Shown here: one piece after another, positions 7,111 through 12,159 of the stretch | Position numbering within the stretch: the first letter of the stretch is position 1 | Layout: each line of letters starts with the position of its first letter | Source: Candidatus Omnitrophota bacterium | GTDB taxonomy: Bacteria; Omnitrophota; Gorgyraeia; Tantalellales; Tantalellaceae | Direction: 5' to 3' | Assembly: GCA_028717825.1 (NCBI GenBank) | Contig: JAQUNB010000008.1 | Coordinates: 1 to 12,159 of the forward strand | DNA length: 12,159 nt | The notes under the pieces: generated by a model | The model's input: the letters and a program-made list of their open reading frames with translations, nothing else | What the model was told of the DNA's origin: nothing | Databases searched by the model: none | Program-made: the position numbers and the translations under genes

Positions 7111-7992
7111 TTAGCTAAGTTTTATATCTCCGTTAGATAGTTCTTCTTCTCCGCCTGCTGTCTCAACTTCTTCGGCCTTTTTTATTTCCTTTTGCTCTTC
7201 CTCTGCCAGCGGGCTCGCTTCCGCTTTTTGTTCAACGGCTTGGCTCTTTTCTTCCTTTTGTTCTTCGTTCTTTTCTCTAAGCGGAGTTTTTCCTTTTTTA
7301 GCCAACTCATTCTGTCCCTCAACGATCGCATCGACCAGCTTGGAGATGACAAAGCTTATGGACTTGATCGCATCGTCGTTGCCGGGAATAGGATAATTTA
7401 TCTTGTCCGGATCGCAATTAGTGTCCACAAGCGCAACTACCGGAACACCTATCCTCTGGGCTTCTCTGATCGCGATAGCTTCCGCTTCGGCATCAACAGC
7501 AATAAGACAATGCGGAAGGCTCGCCATTTCGCGGATACCTTCGAGATTTTTGAGCAACTTTCCTTCTTCGCGGTCTCTCTGGGCCTTTTCTTTTTTGGCT
7601 AAAGACGTGTATATTTCGCTTACCTTGGACTCCTGAAGTTTATTAAGTTTATCAACACTCCGACGGATGGTGGTAAAATTCGTAAGGCATCCTCCAAGCC
7701 ACCTCTCGCTGACAAAAAACATTCCGCATCGTTTAGCACCATCTCTTACTATCTGTTTGGCCTGTTTTTTTGTGCCGACAAAAAGGATTATTTTCCCTTC
7801 GCTGGCCAGCTGGCGTAGAAAATCACACGCTTTTAACAGCGCCTCTTCGGTTTTCTTTAGATCGATTATATAAATACCGCTTTTTTCCCCAAAAATATAC
7901 TTGCCCATTTTCGGGTTCCACTTGTTAGTCTGATGGCCGAAATGGACACCACTCTCTAATAACTCTTTGATCAGTTCTGTTCCTGTCGCCAT
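7111..7992 (-). CDS. rpsB: 30S ribosomal protein S2 with acidic/basic C-terminal tail
   Basis: Small-subunit ribosomal protein. The first 228 residues are a standard S2: [15 protein letters not shown] (15-29), [14 protein letters not shown] (39-52), [11 protein letters not shown] (69-79), [17 protein letters not shown] (96-112) and [32 protein letters not shown] (164-195). After about residue 232 comes a tail of some 60 residues, rich in Glu, Lys, Gln and Ala and of low complexity, so the protein has 293 residues against about 240 in E. coli. The start is supported by AAGGAGGAG 5-7 nt upstream. A sigma-70 promoter and a structured leader with an upstream ORF precede it, suggesting autogenous or translational control of the rpsB-tsf-pyrH-frr operon. 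Confidence 0.97.
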   Translation of the reverse strand: MATGTELIKELLESGVHFGHQTNKWNPKMGKYIFGEKSGIYIIDLKKTEEALLKACDFLRQLASEGKIILFVGTKKQAKQIVRDGAKRCGMFFVSERWLGGCLTNFTTIRRSVDKLNKLQESKVSEIYTSLAKKEKAQRDREEGKLLKNLEGIREMASLPHCLIAVDAEAEAIAIREAQRIGVPVVALVDTNCDPDKINYPIPGNDDAIKSISFVISKLVDAIVEGQNELAKKGKTPLREKNEEQKEEKSQAVEQKAEASPLAEEEQKEIKKAEEVETAGGEEELSNGDIKLS

Positions 7993-8013
7993 ACCGCACT
8001 CCTCCTTTTTCGA

Positions 8014-8052
8014 TTACCTCCGGCACAATGGGTGATTAGGTATGCCACGCAT
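8014..8052 (-). CDS. upstream ORF / leader peptide of rpsB (12 residues)
   Basis: A minus-strand ORF reading MRGIPNHPLCRR and ending in TAA. A perfect GGAGG (8060-8064) lies 7 nt before its ATG, an ideal spacing. An in-frame TGA directly precedes the Shine-Dalgarno spacing region, so no longer version exists. The TAA lies 21 nt before the rpsB ATG, which places the rpsB Shine-Dalgarno sequence 3-12 nt downstream of the stop. A ribosome terminating or pausing here would cover the rpsB initiation site. Its own Shine-Dalgarno and start codon sit in two tandem hairpins. It ends in two adjacent arginine codons, CGG AGG. No known leader peptide is recognised. Translation is plausible but unproven. 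Confidence 0.45.
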   Translation of the reverse strand: MRGIPNHPLCRR

Positions 8053-8070
8053 ACATCATCCTCCGGATGA
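8040..8070 (-). promoter_or_regulatory. tandem hairpins in the rpsB leader
   Basis: Two perfect inverted repeats stand 1 nt apart on the minus strand: TCATCC-GGA-GGATGA (8056-8070) and GTATGC-GTG-GCATAC (8040-8054), each a 6-bp stem with a 3-nt loop. The first contains the GGAGG of the 12-codon leader ORF and the second contains its ATG. They lie inside the predicted rpsB transcript and are candidates for an S2-responsive or other cis-regulatory structure. No resemblance to a specific known riboswitch was recognised. Confidence 0.5.
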
Positions 8071-8113
8071 ATAACCGTTTAATTGAAAAAAAGTAACTTT
8101 GACCTGAACGTTT

Positions 8114-8141
8114 ATTATATAGAAAATCCGTATAAATTCAA
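8114..8141 (-). promoter_or_regulatory. sigma-70 type promoter of the rpsB operon
   Basis: On the minus strand the -35 TTGAAT (8136-8141) and a consensus -10 TATAAT (8114-8119) are separated by 16 bp. Reading the -35 as CTTGAA gives 17 bp. The predicted start near 8107 gives a leader of about 115 nt before the rpsB ATG. The -35 lies about 50 nt after the stop of the upstream ABC transporter gene, with no clear terminator between them, so some read-through into rpsB is possible. Confidence 0.75.
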
Positions 8142-8189
8142 GTGTTTTGTGAATATTTTTCGGGGCGGGGATATTTACAAGGCCGTCTA

Positions 8190-10001
8190 TCACACTGCAA
8201 ACTGCATCTCGTAAAGCTTTTTATATAAAGGATTTCTGTTAATCAGCTCCTCATGCGTCCCTATATCGATAATCCTTCCTTCATCCAGCACAACGATCCT
8301 ATTGGCGTGTTTTATCGTGCTCAGCCTATGGGCGATAACTATAACGGTGCGGCCCTTCATCAGGTTATTCAGCGCTTCCTGAACCGACTTTTCGCTTTCT
8401 GTGTCGAGCTGGGATGTAGCTTCGTCAAGGATAAGTATCGGCGGATTTTTGTACACGGCACGGGCGATAGCGATACGCTGCCTTTGTCCGCCTGATATTT
8501 TCAGCCCCCTTTCCCCTATAAGGGTATCATACCCTTTTGGGAATTCCATGATAAATCCATGGGCATTTGCGGCCTTGGCAACGCTCACAAGCTGCTCTTC
8601 ATCAATATCTTCGTGGCCGTAAGTTATATTCGCTTTTACGGTATCGTTAAATAAAAGTGTTTCTTGTGTGACCAGCCCTATTTTTTCTCTCAGAGAATTG
8701 AGTGTTAGTTCTCTTGAGTCGATGCCGTCTATCTTGACCGCCCCTTTACTCGGATCATAAAACCGTGGTATCAAATTAACAAGCGTACTTTTCCCGCCGC
8801 CGGAAGGTCCCACCAGCGCGACTATTTCTCCTTTTTTTACATTAAGGCTGATGTTTTTTAATACTTCTGTCTGAGAATACGCAAAATAGACGTTGTTAAA
8901 CACTACATCTTTCTCGAAGACCTCCAGCTTTTTCGCGTCCTTGCGTTCTTGAATGGTTACCGGCTCATCTAAGAGCGCAAATATGCGTTCTGTAGCCGCA
9001 AGGGCCTGCTGATTTATGCCATAAACACTGCTTAGTTTTTTAACAGGCTTCATCATTGAGAAAACAGCTCCGATAAAAGCGGAAAACACGCCGGCGGAAA
9101 GCTCGCCGCTAACAATATTTTTACCGGCGATCCACAAAATTATCGCGACACAAAGGATACCCATGATCTCGGTCATAGGGCTTACTAATTTCATCCTTTT
9201 TACGGATTTCATGTTCAGTTTGTAAAATGATTCGCTATATTTTCTGAATCTTTCGCATTCATATTTTTCCATACAAAACGATTTTACAAGCTTCGCCCCC
9301 GAGATCGTTTCCACCAGCATGTTGTTAATGTCACCGCTTTTTTCCTGCGAGTCCTTGCTGATCTTCCTGAGGCGCTTCCCGATCTTTATAACGGGATACA
9401 AAATGAACGGGAAAAGGACCATGCTTATGATAATAATGTTCCACGGCACGTTGAAATATACCTTTATAGCGATCAATAACGCCATGTATAGGGCTAGTTG
9501 GATAGGCTCAAAAAACGTGTCAGCTACGCCCCTGCTTATCGCGTCCTGTATAATACCGGTATCGTAAGTGATGCGCGACATAAGCTGTCCGGTGGGATGC
9601 TTATTATAAAAATCCATGGACAATTCTTGGAGTTTTTTGTATATCATATTTTTTACATCCCGGACAACACGCTGGCTAACGTCATTCATTAAATATTCCT
9701 GAAAAAATTCAAAAATCCCTTTTAGCAGGAACATTATTACCACGAGTATAACTAGGATATTCAAGAGTTCGATCGTTGAGAGGCTGTTGACCTTATTGAC
9801 CAGATCCGTTAATATTTGCGGGGCGTGGACGCCTTGGGGGATAACGATAAACTTGCCTGAGATGATCCTGTCGACCAGCGGTATTATAAGGCCTAAAGGT
9901 GACGCACTAAAAAGCGTGGTCATGAACATACACACCACCGCTATGGCAAAAACACCCCCATGCGGTATAAGCAATCGCACAAATCTCCAATAATTGCGCA
10001 T
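8190..10001 (-). CDS. msbA: MsbA-like ABC exporter (lipid A-core flippase type)
   Basis: A full-length half-transporter of 603 residues that would dimerise in the inner membrane. The membrane domain (about residues 15-325) has roughly six hydrophobic helices, with the typical MDFYNKHPTGQLMSRITYDT coupling region (129-148). The nucleotide-binding domain follows: Walker A GPSGGGKST (398-406), Q-loop Gln446, signature ISGGQRQRIAIARA (502-515), Walker B ILILDE (522-527), D-loop SQLD and H-loop His558 in VIAHRLST. ATG 10001 has no strong Shine-Dalgarno sequence, only a GAGA upstream. It ends in TGA TAG tandem stops. Proximity to lpxB, divergently across one intergenic region, supports lipid A-core export as the role. 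A drug or other lipid exporter of the same family cannot be excluded from sequence alone. Confidence 0.85.
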   Translation of the reverse strand: MRNYWRFVRLLIPHGGVFAIAVVCMFMTTLFSASPLGLIIPLVDRIISGKFIVIPQGVHAPQILTDLVNKVNSLSTIELLNILVILVVIMFLLKGIFEFFQEYLMNDVSQRVVRDVKNMIYKKLQELSMDFYNKHPTGQLMSRITYDTGIIQDAISRGVADTFFEPIQLALYMALLIAIKVYFNVPWNIIIISMVLFPFILYPVIKIGKRLRKISKDSQEKSGDINNMLVETISGAKLVKSFCMEKYECERFRKYSESFYKLNMKSVKRMKLVSPMTEIMGILCVAIILWIAGKNIVSGELSAGVFSAFIGAVFSMMKPVKKLSSVYGINQQALAATERIFALLDEPVTIQERKDAKKLEVFEKDVVFNNVYFAYSQTEVLKNISLNVKKGEIVALVGPSGGGKSTLVNLIPRFYDPSKGAVKIDGIDSRELTLNSLREKIGLVTQETLLFNDTVKANITYGHEDIDEEQLVSVAKAANAHGFIMEFPKGYDTLIGERGLKISGGQRQRIAIARAVYKNPPILILDEATSQLDTESEKSVQEALNNLMKGRTVIVIAHRLSTIKHANRIVVLDEGRIIDIGTHEELINRNPLYKKLYEMQFAV

Positions 10002-10064
10002 TTTTTCTCTGGCTTTCGTGTTTTGTGAGTTTTACATGCGGCCTGTTGCTTAACAATTTGGTAG

Positions 10065-10093
10065 ATTTTAGCATATATGCACACTATTGTCGA
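10065..10093 (-). promoter_or_regulatory. promoter of the msbA-like gene
   Basis: On the minus strand the -35 TCGACA (10088-10093) and extended -10 TGCTAAAAT (TAAAAT at 10065-10070) are separated by 17 bp. The spacer contains the perfect 10-bp palindrome GCATATATGC (10071-10080), which could be a binding site for a regulator or only a chance AT-rich feature. The expected transcript has a leader of about 57 nt. Confidence 0.6.
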
Positions 10094-10249
10094 GGGATCA
10101 GTTCTTTAGCGGCCTGTGGGCCGCGGTATCTCGTATCGCGTATTTCGTATTTCGTTTCACTCCCCCTCCCCCTGTCCTCATCGGCACGATATACGATATG
10201 CGATATACGGTTTTATTCGTTCCCAACGGCGCTCGCCCATGATTAATAC
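10094..10249. other. core of the divergent intergenic region
   Basis: Part of the 331-nt gene-free stretch between the ABC exporter and oxidoreductase genes. It holds a perfect GC-rich hairpin GCGGCC-TGTG-GGCCGC (10109-10124) without a T run on either side. Next come a heptamer-repeat inverted pair (10127-10210) and, between its arms, a C-rich tract of two C5 runs (about 10162-10172). Small open frames across it have no ribosome-binding site and are not credible genes. Confidence 0.5.
10127..10210. repeat. inverted pair of 7-bp tandem repeats
   Basis: The right arm is CGATATA CGATATG CGATATA CGG (10187-10210), three 7-bp units. The left arm (about 10132-10157) reads CGTATCG CGTATTT CGTATTT CGTTTCA, also with a 7-bp period and approximately the reverse complement of the right-arm unit (CGTATAT). 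The arms flank a loop of about 30 nt with a pyrimidine-rich tract. They could fold into a long imperfect hairpin or be a dispersed repeat. Confidence 0.55.
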
Positions 10250-10278
10250 TTGCCCAAGATATCCATTAGTGCTATAAT
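10250..10278 (+). promoter_or_regulatory. promoter of the oxidoreductase-lpxB transcript
   Basis: The -35 TTGCCC (10250-10255), a 17-bp spacer and an extended -10 TGCTATAAT (TATAAT at 10273-10278) form a good sigma-70 type promoter. Transcription would begin near 10285, leaving a leader of about 48 nt before the ATG at 10333. Confidence 0.7.
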
Positions 10279-10332
10279 TTCCCAAAAGTCAATTACTTCG
10301 TAAACTTACAACCTTAAATTTTCAATATTATT

Positions 10333-11304
10333 ATGGAAAAAATACGAGTTGCCGTCATATGAACAGGACATTTAGGAGCTTTTCACGCTAAGGTTTATTC
10401 TGTCCTTGAGAAAAAAGGCTTGGTCGATCTGGTCGCGGTCTGTGATGTGAATAAAAAGGCCGCCAAAGAAACGGCTGAGAAATATAATACAAAATATTAT
10501 CTCGACTACCATGATCTCTTTACTAAAGAGAAGATCCAAGCCGTAAGCATCGTGGTCCCGACAAGCTCACATTATAAGGTCGCTAAAGATTTTCTGGAAG
10601 CCGGGATTCATGTGCTCATAGAGAAACCCATCACGAAAACGCTCGAAGACGCCGACGAATTAATACGCATAGCAAAAGAAAAAGATCTTATAATCCAAGT
10701 AGGCCATATCGAAAGGTTCAATTCGGCCATACGCGCGGTCGAACCGTTGATCATTAAACCAAAATTTATCGAATGCAGAAGGCTGGGCTCGATAAAAAAG
10801 AAAAGACGTATCAAGGATGTTGGGGTTGTGCTCGACCTCATGATACATGACATCGATATCATCCTCGGCCTTGTGGATTCTAAAGTGAAGAACATAGAGG
10901 CCGTGGGCCTAAGCACTGTTTCAAAGCATGAAGATATGGCGAATGTCCGTCTATCCTTTCAAAACAACGTTATCGCGGACATAACCGCGAGCCGCGTTAC
11001 GAAAGACGAGACCCGCAAGATACGGATCTTTCAGGAACATTCATATATTTTACTCGACTTTATGCACCAAGAGGCATTCCTCTACCGTGGCACAGAGGGC
11101 AATATCAAAAAACAAAAAATAGGAATAAGAAAAAAAGAACCTCTTAAGATAGAACTTAAGGCCTTTATTGATTGTGTCCGCCATCATAAGAAACCGCTTG
11201 TTTCGGGTCAGGAAGGAAGACAAGCCCTTGCTGTAGCTTTAGCGATATTGGAAAAGATCGATAAGAACAACGCCAGCTTGATCCCCCAACAGACCTTTGT
11301 CTAA
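10333..11304 (+). CDS. Gfo/Idh/MocA-family oxidoreductase with an in-frame TGA in its Rossmann motif
   Basis: NAD(P)-dependent sugar-type oxidoreductase, 323 codons from ATG 10333. The frame begins MEKIRVAVI, then TGA (10360-10362), then TGHLGAFHAKV. A GGA in place of the TGA would restore VIGTGHLG, the GxGxxG dinucleotide-binding loop. Beyond it the frame is intact: VAVCDVN (second strand), VLIEKPITKT with catalytic-type Lys98, VGHIERFNSA (about 123-132) and DLMIHDID (168-175). The longest uninterrupted frame starts at a TTG (10420) without a good ribosome-binding site and lacks the nucleotide-binding loop, so it is unlikely to be the native form. No Shine-Dalgarno sequence is seen at 10333. 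It lies 28 nt before lpxB. Gfo/Idh enzymes in lpx clusters include GnnA, which makes the 3-keto intermediate for UDP-GlcNAc3N; that role is inferred. Its state is a nonsense mutation, consensus error or recoding. Confidence 0.8.
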
Positions 11305-11332
11305 AAAATAGTTTTCACCGATTATTATAACA

Positions 11333-12159
11333 ATGGACCGCAACATACTCATAATAGCAGGAGAGCCTTCGGGCGATCAGCGCGCAAGCGAGCTTATTAA
11401 AGAGCTGAAACCGCTAACGCCGGGGTTTTCTTTCTGGGGTTTCGGCGGAGATCTTTTAGAAAAAGAAGGCGTGGAACTAATTGAGCATGTCCGGGATCTA
11501 TCCTTAGTGGGCGTATGGGAAGTTATAAAAAATCTTGGAAAAATTTACGCTCAATATAAGCATCTCGTTAAAAACATCGATAGACGCAAACCTAGCTTGG
11601 CCATCCTTATAGACTACCCGGGATTTAATTTAAAAATAGCGAAAACCCTAAAAAAGAAAAATATTCCGGTGATATACTATATAATCCCGCAGGTATGGGC
11701 TTGGGACAAAAAAAGAGTATATACGCTCAAAAAATATACCGATGAAATCCTCGTCATTTTCAGGTTTGAACAAACTTTCTTAAAAAAATACGACGTCAAC
11801 TGTACATTTGTGGGGCACCCCCTCGTTGACACCGCACTAAAGCTCAAAAACCTCTCAGTCCTTGGAAATGAAACTGCGCAGAGTAACAATAAAAAATTAT
11901 GTTTAGCGCTTTTGCCCGGGTCGCGAAAACATGAAATAGACTATCTGCTGCCGACCATGCTTCAGGCGGCGGATAACATCCATAAAGAGATACCAGCGAC
12001 AACTTTTATGATCGCGGAAAATTCAAATCTGGATAAAAGCCTGTATGATTCCTGTCTCGACAAATATGTCTCATTGCCCGTTGAACGTGTGAGAAATAAC
12101 ACTTTCGGAGTTCTTGAAAAATGTGATTTTGCGGTCGTCGCCTCCGGAACGGCGACCCT
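11333..12159 (+). CDS. lpxB: lipid-A-disaccharide synthase, N-terminal part (cut by window end)
   Basis: GT19 glycosyltransferase condensing UDP-2,3-diacylglucosamine with lipid X to lipid A disaccharide phosphate at the inner face of the cytoplasmic membrane. About 275 codons are present with no stop, against 370-390 for full proteins. Motifs run in order: ILIIAGEPSGDQRAS (5-19), FWGFGGDLLEKEGV (34-47), LSLVGVWEV (57-65), ILIDYPGFNLKIAK (91-104), YYIIPQVWAWDKKRV (115-129), FVGHPLVDTA (159-168), LLPGSRKHEI (193-202) and ASGTATL at the edge. ATG 11333 begins just before the first strand. No Shine-Dalgarno sequence precedes it. It follows the oxidoreductase gene by 28 nt and probably shares its promoter at 10250-10278. 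Confidence 0.95.
   Translation, partial: MDRNILIIAGEPSGDQRASELIKELKPLTPGFSFWGFGGDLLEKEGVELIEHVRDLSLVGVWEVIKNLGKIYAQYKHLVKNIDRRKPSLAILIDYPGFNLKIAKTLKKKNIPVIYYIIPQVWAWDKKRVYTLKKYTDEILVIFRFEQTFLKKYDVNCTFVGHPLVDTALKLKNLSVLGNETAQSNNKKLCLALLPGSRKHEIDYLLPTMLQAADNIHKEIPATTFMIAENSNLDKSLYDSCLDKYVSLPVERVRNNTFGVLEKCDFAVVASGTAT

Noticed and set aside
8142..8189. Terminator between the msbA-like gene and the rpsB promoter
   Set aside because: A GC-rich stretch (CCCCGCCCC on the minus strand) is followed by A residues, but no complementary arm or T run was found.
10109..10124. GC-rich perfect hairpin as an intrinsic terminator
   Set aside because: Neither strand has a T run after the stem, and it lies upstream of both promoters rather than after a gene.
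10025..10246. Plus-strand frame of 73 codons in the divergent intergenic region
   Set aside because: It runs through the msbA-side promoter, the GC-rich hairpin and the heptamer repeats, has no ribosome-binding site, and its product is not protein-like.
10360..10362. Genome-wide UGA-to-glycine code (as in Gracilibacteria/SR1)
   Set aside because: At least three genes here end normally in TGA at full family length or at tandem stops, and the other long genes contain no in-frame TGA. A single TGA at a Gly site is better explained as a mutation or error.
1..12159. CRISPR arrays, insertion sequences, prophage or defence genes
   Set aside because: No direct-repeat/spacer pattern, transposase or phage-type frame was seen. 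All long genes are metabolic, envelope or translation genes.

Overview
The window looks like part of a chromosome of a Gram-negative bacterium that makes lipid A. It carries lpxB, an MsbA-type lipid flippase gene and core translation genes. Gene order, the short EF-Ts, AT-rich leaders and frequent ATA/AGG codons would suit an uncultured phylum such as Omnitrophota, but that placement is a guess. UGA is used as a normal stop (aspD, the msbA-like gene, the small membrane protein), so the genetic code appears standard.

Left part (1-4850, all minus strand): a catabolic operon read from about 4830 down to 40. It holds a possible 35-residue ORF, a small two-helix membrane protein, aspD (aspartate 4-decarboxylase), aspT (aspartate:alanine antiporter) and a secreted type II asparaginase. 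Together they would turn periplasmic asparagine into aspartate, import it in exchange for alanine and decarboxylate it inside. That consumes a cytoplasmic proton and conserves energy as proton motive force.

Middle part (4855-8145, minus strand): the conserved cluster rpsB-tsf-pyrH-frr, followed by tRNA-Lys(UUU) with an encoded CCA end and a strong intrinsic terminator. A second terminator lies just beyond it. rpsB has a clear sigma-70 promoter. Its leader of about 115 nt carries two back-to-back perfect hairpins that cover the Shine-Dalgarno site and start codon of a 12-codon upstream ORF, whose stop abuts the rpsB ribosome-binding site. This is the most suggestive undescribed regulatory element in the window.

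Right part (8190-12159): an MsbA-like ABC exporter gene on the minus strand diverges from a plus-strand pair, a Gfo/Idh/MocA oxidoreductase gene and lpxB (cut by the window end). The 331-nt divergent region holds one good promoter for each direction, a GC-rich hairpin and an unusual pair of inverted heptamer-repeat arrays. The oxidoreductase gene has an in-frame TGA exactly where the first glycine of its Rossmann GxGxxG motif should be. It is a nonsense mutation, a consensus error or, less likely, a recoding event. These genes belong to lipid A synthesis and export.
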